From assembly GCF_001426705.1 (NCBI RefSeq), contig NZ_LMFC01000001.1, positions 1,765,355-1,829,354 on the forward strand: 64,000 bases of DNA, written 5' to 3'. Position 1 is the first letter of the stretch; each line of letters starts with the position of its first letter. Below, in pieces: positions 1 through 7,853 of the stretch. This stretch comes from Cellulomonas sp. Root485 (GTDB lineage Bacteria > Actinomycetota > Actinomycetes > Actinomycetales > Cellulomonadaceae). The notes beneath the pieces were generated by a model. That model ran no database searches and was not told the origin of the DNA. It was given only the letters and a program-made list of their open reading frames with translations. Position numbers and translations under genes: made by a program.

Positions 1-1086
1 GTCGGCGTCGAGCACGTCACCGCGACCGTCACCGGGACGAGGACCGAGCAGTGCGAGTCGACGGTCGAGGACCGTCTGCCGGACGGCTCGCAGCCCGACC
101 AGGTGCCGTGCCTCCAGGTCCTCGCGACCGTCACGTCCGGCGCGCAGTCCGGTTCCGACATCGAGGTGTGGGCGACGGCGACGCTCACCGCTGCGGACGT
201 CCCTGCGGGGACCCGGATCGTCGTCCAGCACTACCCGGCGGCCGACGGAGCGCCCGAGGCGTGGGCGTGGTCCGACTTCGCCCGCGGTGTCCCCCTGGCC
301 ACCCTCGCGCTGGCCTTCGTGCTGATCACCGCGCTCGTCGCCGGGTGGCGGGGAGTGCGCGCGATCGTGGGGCTGGTGCTCGCGTTCGTGGTGCTGTGGC
401 AGTACGTCCTGCCGGGGCTCATCGCCGGGGAGGACGCCGTCGTGCTGGCGCTGTGCGGGTCGGCGGTGATCATGGCCGTCGTGCTGTACCTCGCGCACGG
501 GTTCTCCCTGCGCACCAGCACGGCGCTCCTGGGCACCCTCACCGGGCTGCTGCTCGTCGGAGCGCTCGGCGCTCTCGGTGCGGACGCGGCGCACCTGACC
601 GGCGCGACGACCGAGGAGGACTACCGGCTGGCGGCGCTCCTCGGCGACAACGGGGCGGCGGCGTTGCGCGGCGTCTTCCTCTGCGGCGTGGTGCTCGCCG
701 GTCTCGGCGTGCTGAACGACGTCACCATCACCCAGGCCTCGGCGGTGTGGGAGCTGCGCGCCGTCGACCCGCGCGCGACCTGGCGTGGCCTGTTCACGGG
801 CGGCATGCGGATCGGCCGGGACCACATCGCATCCACGATCTACACCATCGCCTTCGCCTACGCCGGCGCCTCCCTGCCGGTCCTCCTGCTGCTGCAGATC
901 TATGAGCTGCCGCTGGGCCAGACCCTGACCAGCGGGCAGTTCGCCCAGGAGATCGTCCGCACCCTGGCCGGTGCCATCGGCCTCATCCTCGCCATCCCGT
1001 TCACCACCGCCATCGCGGCCGGCGTGGCCCTTGCGCAGGCGCCGGCGGAGCTCCGCCGCGCCTCAGCGCACAGCCACGTCCACTAG
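1..1086 (+). CDS. YibE/F family multipass membrane protein (5' end outside window)
   Basis: The reading frame is open from base 1, so the true start lies upstream; 361 residues are visible. After about 95 extracytoplasmic-looking residues come several hydrophobic segments. The YibE/F family core is clear: GLGVLNDVTITQASAVWEL followed by MRIGRDHIASTIYT, both nearly identical in the next gene. YibE/F proteins are integral membrane proteins of unproven function, sometimes proposed as transporters. The last 24 bp overlap the 3' end of the oppositely oriented paralogue, leaving no room for a terminator. Family call firm; function unknown. Confidence 0.9.
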   Translation, partial: VGVEHVTATVTGTRTEQCESTVEDRLPDGSQPDQVPCLQVLATVTSGAQSGSDIEVWATATLTAADVPAGTRIVVQHYPAADGAPEAWAWSDFARGVPLATLALAFVLITALVAGWRGVRAIVGLVLAFVVLWQYVLPGLIAGEDAVVLALCGSAVIMAVVLYLAHGFSLRTSTALLGTLTGLLLVGALGALGADAAHLTGATTEEDYRLAALLGDNGAAALRGVFLCGVVLAGLGVLNDVTITQASAVWELRAVDPRATWRGLFTGGMRIGRDHIASTIYTIAFAYAGASLPVLLLLQIYELPLGQTLTSGQFAQEIVRTLAGAIGLILAIPFTTAIAAGVALAQAPAELRRASAHSHVH

Positions 1087-2247
1087 AGCGGGCTCCGGCT
1101 CGGCCACCGCCGCGGGCCGTCCGGACCGCACGACCCAGGCAGCGATCGCCGTCGTGAGCGGGATCGCCAGCACCAGGCCGATCGACCCGACGAGCGTCCG
1201 GGCCACCTCCTCGGCCAGCTCCCCGCTGGTCAGCGCGTCGAGCATCGAGCGGTCGGAGATGCTGACCAGCAGGACCAGGGGCAGGGTCGCGCCGACGTAG
1301 GCGAAGACGATCGTGTAGACGGTCGACGCGATGTGGTCGCGGCCGATCCGCATGCCGCGGCCGAACAGCTCGCGCCAGCCCGCCCCCGGCGAGCTGCCGT
1401 GCAGCTCCCACACCGCGGACGCCTGCGTGATCGTCACGTCGTTGAGCACCCCGAGCCCGGCGATGACCATGCCGCACAGCAGGATCGCGCTCATCCGCGC
1501 CTGCGGGGCGTACGACAGCAGGTCGAGCGCGTACTCCCCCGACAGGCCGGTCAGGTGCGCCGCACCGCTCGCCCACGTCGCGAGGAACCCGGTCGCGAGC
1601 AGGCCGAGGAGCGTGCCGACGAGCGCCGTCGACGTCCGGAACGTGAAGCCGTGCGCGAGGTACAGGACGACGAACATGATGGCCGACGACGTCACCAGCG
1701 CCACCGGCAGGGCCGGCTTGCCCTCGAGCAGCGCCGGCAGCATGAACGCCCCGATGACACCCATCGAGATGCCGAGCCCGACCAGCGCCGCGAACCCACG
1801 CCACCGGGCCACCGCGACGACCAGCACCGCGAACACCGCGGCGAGCAGACCGAGCGGCGGGCCGCGCACGAAGTCCGTGAAGACGAGGCCCGACTCCGGC
1901 GTCCCCATGCTTCCGAGGTCGGCGGCGATGATCCGGTCGCCCGGGTGGATCTCGGGCAGGTACTCCGGCGGGACCTGGACCCAGGCGCTGGTCCCGTCCG
2001 CCGTCGCCGCGCGGACCTGGCGCAGCGGGTCGGAAGCGTTCGGGAAGACCTCCACCACGGTCACCGTCGGGAACGTCATGCCCGGCGGAGACGTCTCCAG
2101 CACGGGCCGCTCCCCGGTCGGCCACAGCACCCACGCGCCCACCAGGGTCACGAGCAGTGCGGGGACGAGGATCGCGGTGAACACCCGCCGAGCGTGCCGA
2201 CGTACCTGCGGTGACGCGGGCACGACGTCGTGGGTGTGTGCGCTCAT
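1063..2247 (-). CDS. YibE/F family multipass membrane protein, paralogue of the preceding gene
   Basis: 394 residues if started at the ATG giving MSAHTHDVVP; a longer frame exists but its extra 47 residues are Arg-rich and unlike the family. One N-terminal membrane segment (about 22-40) precedes an extracytoplasmic region and then a multi-pass domain with the same core as its neighbour (GLGVLNDVTITQASAVWEL, MRIGRDHIASTVYT). Its tail overlaps the first gene tail-to-tail. Two related copies facing each other suggest an inverted local duplication or two parts of one complex; which of these cannot be told from sequence. Confidence 0.88.
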   Translation of the reverse strand: MSAHTHDVVPASPQVRRHARRVFTAILVPALLVTLVGAWVLWPTGERPVLETSPPGMTFPTVTVVEVFPNASDPLRQVRAATADGTSAWVQVPPEYLPEIHPGDRIIAADLGSMGTPESGLVFTDFVRGPPLGLLAAVFAVLVVAVARWRGFAALVGLGISMGVIGAFMLPALLEGKPALPVALVTSSAIMFVVLYLAHGFTFRTSTALVGTLLGLLATGFLATWASGAAHLTGLSGEYALDLLSYAPQARMSAILLCGMVIAGLGVLNDVTITQASAVWELHGSSPGAGWRELFGRGMRIGRDHIASTVYTIVFAYVGATLPLVLLVSISDRSMLDALTSGELAEEVARTLVGSIGLVLAIPLTTAIAAWVVRSGRPAAVAEPEPALVDVAVR

Positions 2248-2338
2248 CGCCCCAGGATCCGTCGGCGCACGCCGGGACGCGGCCCGGACACGCCGCTGCA
2301 CCCTGTCCCGGCAGCCTCGGTGCTGGCAGGGTGACGGC

Positions 2339-3154
2339 ATGGGATCCCCGGACGGTATCGCCGGCGTGTTCGACCGGGCTGCGGACACGTACGACCGCGT
2401 GGGGGTGCCGTGGTTCGAGCCGATCGCCGCGGGTCTCGTCGCCGAGCTGGCGGTCCGGCCCGGCGAACGGGTGCTCGATGTCGGCTGCGGACGGGGCGCT
2501 GCGCTGCGGCCCCTCGCTCAGGCGTCCGGCCCCGACGGCTACGCGCTGGGGATCGATCTCGCCCCGCGGATGGTCGAGCTGACGAGCCAGGACCTGTCGG
2601 ACCTGCCGCAGGTCGAGGTGCGGGTCGGTGACGCCCGCGCACCCGCCCTGCCACCGGCGTCCTTCGACGTGGTCGCGTCGTGCCTGGTGCTGTTCTTCCT
2701 GCCGGACCCCGCCGCAGCACTGGGCGCGTGGGCCGACCTCCTCGTCAGCGGCGGACGGCTGGGCGTGACCACGTTCGGCAGCCAGGACGAGCGGTGGCGC
2801 AGCGTCGACGCCCTCTTCGACCCGTTCCTCCCTGCGGCGATGCTCGACGCCCGCACCAGCGGGCGACGCGGTCCCTTCGCTTCCGACTCCGGGATGGAGG
2901 ACCTGTTCCGTGGGGCTGGTCTGGCCGACGTCCGGACGGTCGGGGGTCAGGTCGAGGCGCGGTTCGACGACCCGGAGCACTTCCTGCGGTTCTCCTGGTC
3001 GCACGGTCAGCGAGCGATGTGGGAGGCCGTGCCCGAGGCGGACCGGCCGGCACTGCGCGCCGAGGTCGTCGACACCCTGGAGGCGATGCGCGACGGCGCC
3101 GGTGACCTCACGTTCGTGCAGCACGTCCGGCACACCCTGGGCGCCCGCGCCTGA
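2339..3154 (+). CDS. Class I SAM-dependent methyltransferase
   Basis: 271 residues. A Rossmann methyltransferase: motif I VLDVGCGRG at residues 45-53 binds S-adenosylmethionine, an acidic residue follows in GIDLAPRMVE, and the post-motif region ASCLVLFFLPDP fits the family. The substrate is not predictable; the closest general class is the UbiE/Methyltransf_11 group acting on small molecules. The ATG at 2339 has an AGGG about 8 nt upstream, and translation upstream of it lacks family character. It stands alone between the YibE/F gene (divergent) and the ECF41 cluster. Confidence 0.85.
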   Translation: MGSPDGIAGVFDRAADTYDRVGVPWFEPIAAGLVAELAVRPGERVLDVGCGRGAALRPLAQASGPDGYALGIDLAPRMVELTSQDLSDLPQVEVRVGDARAPALPPASFDVVASCLVLFFLPDPAAALGAWADLLVSGGRLGVTTFGSQDERWRSVDALFDPFLPAAMLDARTSGRRGPFASDSGMEDLFRGAGLADVRTVGGQVEARFDDPEHFLRFSWSHGQRAMWEAVPEADRPALRAEVVDTLEAMRDGAGDLTFVQHVRHTLGARA

Positions 3155-3170
3155 CGTGCGCGCGGGCCGG

Positions 3171-3197
3171 TGTCACGTCTGGGCGCCCTGCCCGGTC
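3171..3197 (+). promoter_or_regulatory. Predicted ECF41 (SigJ-type) promoter of the oxidoreductase gene
   Basis: TGTCAC at 3171-3176 followed, after 17 bp, by GGTC at 3194-3197. The ECF41 sigma group recognises a TGTCACA-type -35 and a CGTC-type -10. The same two boxes with the same 17-bp gap recur at 4925-4951 before the flavoprotein gene, with most of the spacer also conserved. Expected transcription start is near 3204, ahead of the GGAGG ribosome site of the gene at 3247. Confidence 0.7.
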
Positions 3198-3246
3198 GAA
3201 CGTGGTGACCAGCGCATCGCCGGTCACCGACACCGGAGGTTCACCC

Positions 3247-3987
3247 ATGAAGATCGTCGTCATCGGAGGCACAGGGCTCATCGGCTCGAAGCTGGTCGCA
3301 CTCCTCGCGGCCGCCGGCCACCGGGCTGTGGCCGCGTCGCCCGGCACCGGCGTCAACACCCTGACCGGCGACGGGCTGGCCGAGGCGATCACCGGCGCCG
3401 ACGTCGTGGTCGACGTGTCGAACTCCCCGTCCTTCGAGGCGGCGGCGGTCCTGGAGTTCTTCACGACCTCGACCCGCAACCTGCTGGCCGCCGAGGCGGT
3501 CGCGGGCGTCCGGCACCACGTGGCGCTGTCGGTGGTCGGCACCCAGCGCCTGCCCGACAGCGGCTACTTCCGCGCGAAGATCGCACAGGAGCGGCTCATC
3601 GAGAGCTCCCCGATCCCGTTCTCGCTCGTGCACGCGACCCAGTTCTTCGAGTTCGTCGCCGGCATCGTCGACTCCGCCACCGACGGCTCCACCGTGCGCC
3701 TGGCGCACGTGCTGATCCAGCCGATGGCCGCGGACGACGTCGCCGCGGCGCTCCGGGATGTCGCCGTGGGCCCTCCGACCAACGGCCGGGTCGACATCGC
3801 CGGTCCGGAGCGGTTCCGGCTCGACGACCTCGGCCGCCGCTTCCTGGCCGCCCGCGACGACGCGCGCGCGGTCGTGACGGACCCTGCGGCGACGTACTTC
3901 GGTGCCGTGCTGGAGGAGGACACCCTGGTCCCGCTGGGCGAGGCGACGCTGGGGAGCACCCGCCTCCAGGACTGGTCCGCCCGGTGA
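3247..3987 (+). CDS. NmrA/SDR-like NAD(P)-binding oxidoreductase, probable COE partner of the ECF41 sigma factor
   Basis: 246 residues, started at the ATG that follows GGAGG by about 8 nt. The N terminus MKIVVIGGTGLIG carries the atypical-SDR dinucleotide motif GGTGLIG (7-13). The protein is short for an epimerase and lacks an obvious YxxxK pair, like NmrA-type members. ECF41 sigma genes are typically next to a COE gene (carboxymuconolactone decarboxylase, oxidoreductase or epimerase); this is that partner. It ends 16 bp before the sigma start and could be co-transcribed with it. An ECF41-like promoter sits at 3171. Confidence 0.85.
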   Translation: MKIVVIGGTGLIGSKLVALLAAAGHRAVAASPGTGVNTLTGDGLAEAITGADVVVDVSNSPSFEAAAVLEFFTTSTRNLLAAEAVAGVRHHVALSVVGTQRLPDSGYFRAKIAQERLIESSPIPFSLVHATQFFEFVAGIVDSATDGSTVRLAHVLIQPMAADDVAAALRDVAVGPPTNGRVDIAGPERFRLDDLGRRFLAARDDARAVVTDPAATYFGAVLEEDTLVPLGEATLGSTRLQDWSAR

Positions 3988-3991
3988 CCCC

Positions 3992-3997
3992 TATCTT
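3992..3997 (+). promoter_or_regulatory. -10 hexamer for a leaderless sigma-factor mRNA
   Basis: TATCTT ends 6 nt before the GTG at 4004. If used, transcription begins at the start codon and the upstream GTG at 3998 is not in the message, which decides the start. No Shine-Dalgarno sequence is visible. Confidence 0.55.
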
Positions 3998-4003
3998 GTG
4001 ACG

Positions 4004-4921
4004 GTGACCAGCGAGACCACCGACAACCCGGGCGCGCCGGCGGCAGGGTCCAACGCCAACGTCCCGGAGTCGGACCTGGCCGCGTTCGAGGACGTGCGTC
4101 CGCGGCTGTTCGGACTCGCCTACCGGATGCTGGGCAGCGTCGCGGAGGCCGAGGACGTGGTGCAGGACGCGTGGCTGCGCTGGCAGAGCACGGACCGCCG
4201 CGTGGTGCGCAACCCCGCGGCGTTCCTCACCACCACGACGACCCGGCTCGCCATCAACGCGACCACCTCGGCGCACGCGCGGCGCGAGACGTACATCGGC
4301 CCGTGGCTGCCCGAGCCCGTGGACACCAGCGCGGACCCCGCGCTGGGGGCCGAGAAGGCGGAGGCGCTCGAGCTGGCGGTGCTCCTCCTGCTGGAGAAGC
4401 TGGGTCCGACGGAACGTGCCGCCTACGTGCTGCGGGAGGCGTTCGGGTACTCCTACCGGGAGATCGCCGACGTCCTGGACACCTCGGAGGTCAATGCCCG
4501 GCAGGTGGCGCGACGGGCGCGGGAGCACCTCGACTCCGAGCGCTCGGCCCCCGCGTCCCCGGCGCAGCAGCGCCGGCTGCTGGAGTCGTTCGTCGCGGCG
4601 GCCCGGGCCGGGGACCTCGACGGGCTGGAACGCCTGCTCGTCGACGACGTCGTCGTGCGGCCCGACGGCGGCGGTGAGGTGCACGCGTCGCGCGTCGAGC
4701 TGGTCGGCGCGGCGCGGACCGTCACGTTCCTGGACAACATCCTGCGCAAGTACTGGCAGGACTCGACCCTGCGGATCGTGGAGGCCAACGGGGGCGCCGC
4801 TCTCCTGGTCACCTCGGAGACCGGCGAGCCGCAGGCGGTCGTCGTGCTGGACGGCTCCGAGCGCGGGATCGAGCACGTCTACATCGTCGTCAGCCCCAGC
4901 AAGATGCGGCAGTTCGCCTGA
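4004..4921 (+). CDS. sigJ: ECF41-family RNA polymerase sigma factor (SigJ-like)
   Basis: 305 residues. Sigma region 2 spans about 28-90 and region 4 about 122-175 (helix-turn-helix YSYREIADVL). A long SnoaL-like C-terminal domain follows from about 190, which defines ECF41/SigJ. Both diagnostic motifs of this group are present: GPWLPEP in the linker (99-105) and DGGG (221-224) in the C-terminal domain. In characterised members that domain modulates core binding in place of an anti-sigma factor; no anti-sigma gene is seen here. GTG 3998 is an alternative start. The likely targets are the flanking oxidoreductase and flavoprotein genes. Confidence 0.9.
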   Translation: MTSETTDNPGAPAAGSNANVPESDLAAFEDVRPRLFGLAYRMLGSVAEAEDVVQDAWLRWQSTDRRVVRNPAAFLTTTTTRLAINATTSAHARRETYIGPWLPEPVDTSADPALGAEKAEALELAVLLLLEKLGPTERAAYVLREAFGYSYREIADVLDTSEVNARQVARRAREHLDSERSAPASPAQQRRLLESFVAAARAGDLDGLERLLVDDVVVRPDGGGEVHASRVELVGAARTVTFLDNILRKYWQDSTLRIVEANGGAALLVTSETGEPQAVVVLDGSERGIEHVYIVVSPSKMRQFA

Positions 4922-4924
4922 GAC

Positions 4925-4951
4925 TGTCACGTTCCGGCGCCCTGCGCGGTC
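4925..4951 (+). promoter_or_regulatory. Predicted ECF41 (SigJ-type) promoter of the flavoprotein gene
   Basis: TGTCAC at 4925-4930, a 17-bp gap, then GGTC at 4948-4951. It matches the element at 3171 in both boxes, the gap length and most spacer bases (shared block GGCGCCCTG). It lies within the 47-bp gap between the sigma gene and the flavoprotein gene. Confidence 0.7.
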
Positions 4952-4968
4952 GAGAAGGTGTGACACAC

Positions 4969-6288
4969 ATGAAGAAGAAGATCGTGATCGTCGGCGGTGG
5001 CTACGCCGGCTTCTACGCCGCGTGGAACCTGGAGAAGACGCTGCGCCCGGACGAGGCGGACATCACCGTCATCGACCCGCGTCCGTACATGACGTACCAG
5101 CCGTTCCTGCCCGAGGTGATGGCCGGGTCGGTCGAGGCCCGTCATGCCGCGGTCTCCCTGCGCAAGCACCTGCGTCGCAGCACGGTGGTCGCGGGCGAGG
5201 TGACCCGGGTCGAGCACGCGCGCCGTGCCCTGCAGGTCCGGCCCGCCGACGGCGGCGACGTCGAGCTCGGCTACGACGTCATCGTGATCACCGCCGGGGC
5301 GGTCACCCGGACGTTCCCCATCCCGGGGATCGCCGAGCATGCCATCGGCATGAAGCACGTCGAGGAGGCCGTCGCCATCCGCGACACGCTCCTCACGTCG
5401 TTCGACCGCGCCTCCGTCCTGCCGCCCGGACCCGAGCGGCAGCGGCTCCTGACCGTGACGTTCGTGGGGGGTGGCTTCTCCGGCGTCGAAGGCTTCGGCG
5501 AGCTGCTGTCGCTGGCCACGTCACTGCTGCGCTCCTACCCCGAGCTCTCGCTCGCGGACCTGAGCTTCCACCTCGTCGAGGCCGCGGGACGGATCCTGCC
5601 CGAGGTCACCGACGAGCCGGGACGGTGGGTGGTGCGCGCGCTCGAGGAACGTGGCGCCCACGTGCACCTCAACACGCAGCTCGTCTCGGCCGTGGGCGGC
5701 CACGTCGTGCTCTCCACGGGCCAGGAGTTCGACTCCGAGCTCATCGTCTGGGCGGCCGGCAACGCCGCGAACCCGGTGGTCGCCCAGCACACGGACCTCC
5801 CGGTCGACGACCGAGGCTTTCTGCGCGTGCGCGCGGACCTGCGCATCGGCACGGCGCAGGCCGCGGTGCCCGACGCATGGGCCGCCGGGGACGACGCCGC
5901 CGTCCCGGACATCGCCGTCGGCACCCCCGGTGCCCGCACCGTCCCGAACGCCCAGCACGCCGTGCGCCAGGGCAGGCACCTCGCGGCGAACGTCGCCGCC
6001 GTGCTGCGGGGCAAGACCCCGAAGGACTACGCGCACCAGAGCCTGGGCGTCGTGGCCACCCTCGGCCTGGGCCAGGGCGTCTTCCAGTACCGGCGGCTCG
6101 TCATCCGTGGCTTCCCCGCGTGGGTCATGCACCGCGGCTACCACGTCCTGGCGGTCCCCACGTGGGAGCGCAAGGTCCGCGTGCTGGCCGTGTGGTTGGC
6201 CGCGGCGGTCTTCGGGCGGGACATCGTCTCGCTCGCCAGCGTGCAGCACCCGCGGGACGCGTTCGTCCGCGGCGGGGCGCCCCGGTAG
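4969..6288 (+). CDS. ndh: Type II NADH dehydrogenase-like FAD-dependent oxidoreductase
   Basis: 439 residues. A two-dinucleotide-binding-fold flavoprotein: FAD motif GGGYAG at 9-14 and NAD(P)H motif GGGFSG at 167-172, with a third conserved block WAAGDDAAVPD late in the protein. Such enzymes pass electrons from NADH to quinone at the membrane without pumping protons; the C-terminal region holds the amphipathic and hydrophobic stretch (VLAVWLAAAVFG) that usually contacts the membrane. Start ATG 4969 has AAGG about 10 nt upstream; GTG 4960 would add three residues. The ECF41-type promoter suggests stress-linked control. Confidence 0.85.
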   Translation: MKKKIVIVGGGYAGFYAAWNLEKTLRPDEADITVIDPRPYMTYQPFLPEVMAGSVEARHAAVSLRKHLRRSTVVAGEVTRVEHARRALQVRPADGGDVELGYDVIVITAGAVTRTFPIPGIAEHAIGMKHVEEAVAIRDTLLTSFDRASVLPPGPERQRLLTVTFVGGGFSGVEGFGELLSLATSLLRSYPELSLADLSFHLVEAAGRILPEVTDEPGRWVVRALEERGAHVHLNTQLVSAVGGHVVLSTGQEFDSELIVWAAGNAANPVVAQHTDLPVDDRGFLRVRADLRIGTAQAAVPDAWAAGDDAAVPDIAVGTPGARTVPNAQHAVRQGRHLAANVAAVLRGKTPKDYAHQSLGVVATLGLGQGVFQYRRLVIRGFPAWVMHRGYHVLAVPTWERKVRVLAVWLAAAVFGRDIVSLASVQHPRDAFVRGGAPR

Positions 6289-6313
6289 GACGCACCCACC
6301 GGCACGCACTCGG

Positions 6314-6688
6314 TCAGGCGAGAGTGGCGACCACCACGACGAGCGCCGGCACGCTCTCGCCCAAGGCACTCATCCACAGCCTGCGCTCGGAGACATAGAG
6401 GACCGCGCCGAGGAGCACATGGCTCGCGCAGACGACGAGCACCAGCGCGCGGCCCACCGCTGGGTCCCCGACGTGCAGGAGCAGGACACCGAGCAGTCCC
6501 GCGAGACCGAAGCACAGGTTGTAGAACCCGACGTTGACCGCCCACATGCGGACGGCGGGCACGTCCTCCCGCTCGATGAGGAAGATGGGGTACAGGGCCT
6601 CGCGGTCGTGGAAGAAGACCTCGAGGACCCACATGACGACGAGGACGAGCGAGACCAGCACCGCGACGACCTGTGCGAACGCGTTCAC
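6314..6688 (-). CDS. DUF1304 family membrane protein
   Basis: 124 residues, the usual family size, with four predicted membrane helices and the family-like segment MWVLEVFFHDREALYP. The GTG start (6688) overlaps the stop of the upstream gene as GTGA and has GGGAG nearby, so translation is probably coupled. Function unknown. The pair lies divergent to a MarR regulator and is presumably its target operon. Confidence 0.82.
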   Translation of the reverse strand: MNAFAQVVAVLVSLVLVVMWVLEVFFHDREALYPIFLIEREDVPAVRMWAVNVGFYNLCFGLAGLLGVLLLHVGDPAVGRALVLVVCASHVLLGAVLYVSERRLWMSALGESVPALVVVVATLA

Positions 6689-7326
6689 GACCTGACTCCC
6701 TTGCCGGCGGCGAGCTGCAGGACCGAGGTCCCGGGGATCTTCCTGACAGCGGCGGTCCTCCCGGTGAGGAGCAGGAGGAGCGCCTCGACCGGACCCTCCA
6801 CCGGGCGCCCTCGGCCCGCCGACCACCGCGTGTCGGTGGCGACGAGCCGGTACCCCGCGAGGCGCCGACGGGCATGGAACGGGAACGGCCGCCGCCACAC
6901 GAGCGTCGCGGCGACCGCGGCGGCATCGGCGGGCATCGCGTGGCGGCGCCCGAGCGGGACTGCGATGTCCTGGGTGTGCACCAGGACGTCGATCAGCGGG
7001 TCGACGTACGTGGTGCCGACCGGGTGCCTGCGGGACCCGGCGAACCGCCGGTAGTCGTCCACGATCTGGTCCGTCGGACGGGTCGATGACCGGGTGGCCT
7101 CCAGGAACAGGGCGCGGTCGACGTCACCGCGAGCCGCCAGCATCGACCGGACGACATCTCGCGCGGTGGCCTGCGGCGACGAGATCACGTGAGCGGCCAC
7201 GTCGCGTACGGTCCACCCCGCGCAGAGCGATGGCGTCTGCCACTCGTCGTCGCTGAGCGAGGTGAGCATCGAGGCGAGGGCGGCACGCTCGGCGTCGATG
7301 ACCCGCCACGTCGCGTCCCGATCCAT
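6685..7326 (-). CDS. Maleylpyruvate isomerase/DinB-like (MDMPI N-terminal) protein
   Basis: 213 residues from the ATG giving MDRDATW; an ATG 12 bp upstream (7338) would add MGCG. The segment LCAGWTVRDVAAHV is typical of the mycothiol-dependent maleylpyruvate isomerase N-terminal domain, a four-helix DinB-like fold with metal-binding histidines (AHV; LVHTQDIAV). Many members are mycothiol-dependent transferases or isomerases; the substrate is unknown here. It is first in a two-gene unit with the DUF1304 gene, and its promoter region overlaps the palindrome at 7351. Confidence 0.8.
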   Translation of the reverse strand: MDRDATWRVIDAERAALASMLTSLSDDEWQTPSLCAGWTVRDVAAHVISSPQATARDVVRSMLAARGDVDRALFLEATRSSTRPTDQIVDDYRRFAGSRRHPVGTTYVDPLIDVLVHTQDIAVPLGRRHAMPADAAAVAATLVWRRPFPFHARRRLAGYRLVATDTRWSAGRGRPVEGPVEALLLLLTGRTAAVRKIPGTSVLQLAAGKGVRS

Positions 7327-7350
7327 CCCGCACCCCATTAGTACGATACT

Positions 7351-7367
7351 CTGTCTAGATTAGACAG
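7351..7367. promoter_or_regulatory. Palindromic operator between the MarR gene and the MDMPI/DUF1304 operon
   Basis: CTGTCTA-GAT-TAGACAG is a perfect 7-bp inverted repeat with a 3-bp centre. A second small palindrome, CAGTG-A-CACTG (7365-7375), overlaps its right arm. The site lies centrally in the divergent intergenic region, 28 bp from the MarR start, as expected for autoregulation and control of the divergent operon. Confidence 0.7.
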
Positions 7368-7395
7368 TGACACTGACTAACGTCAAGGAGTCGTC

Positions 7396-7830
7396 GTGGA
7401 TGCGTCGCCCAACGTCGGGCTGCTGCTCTTCCTCCCCTACAGAGCGATGGAGTCTCGGGTGCTCACGACGCTCGCCTCGGTCGGGTACAGCGACATCACT
7501 CTCGCGCAGGCCCGCGTCTTCCAGCGCATCGGCCCCGACGGCACCCGGCTCACCGACCTCGCCGAGCAGGCCCAGGTGACCAAGCAGACCGCCGGCTTCC
7601 TGGTCGACCAGCTCGAGCGCACCGGCTACGTCCGGCGCGTTCCCGACCCGGCCGACGGGCGCGCCCGCCTGGTACGGATCACGGAGCGCGGCGCCGCGGC
7701 GCAGGAGACTGCGGCAGGAGTCGTCGCTGCGATGGAGTCCGAGTGGGAGCAGCACCTCGGATCCCGGCGCATGGCGGCGCTGCGTGAGACTCTGCTCCGG
7801 CTCCGGGAGATCACCGACCCCTACGCCTGA
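7396..7830 (+). CDS. MarR family winged-helix transcriptional regulator
   Basis: 144 residues, the standard MarR size. The winged helix is visible: LTDLAEQAQVTKQTAGFLVDQ (recognition region about 53-75) and the wing GYVRRVPDPADGRARLV. The GTG start is preceded by AAGGAG at 7385-7390. It is divergent from the MDMPI-like/DUF1304 operon, with a perfect palindrome between them. MarR proteins usually repress themselves and their divergent neighbour and release DNA on binding phenolic or oxidising ligands; the ligand here is unknown. Confidence 0.9.
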   Translation: MDASPNVGLLLFLPYRAMESRVLTTLASVGYSDITLAQARVFQRIGPDGTRLTDLAEQAQVTKQTAGFLVDQLERTGYVRRVPDPADGRARLVRITERGAAAQETAAGVVAAMESEWEQHLGSRRMAALRETLLRLREITDPYA

Positions 7831-7853
7831 CCGCGCCCTGCCAGGATGGGCGG

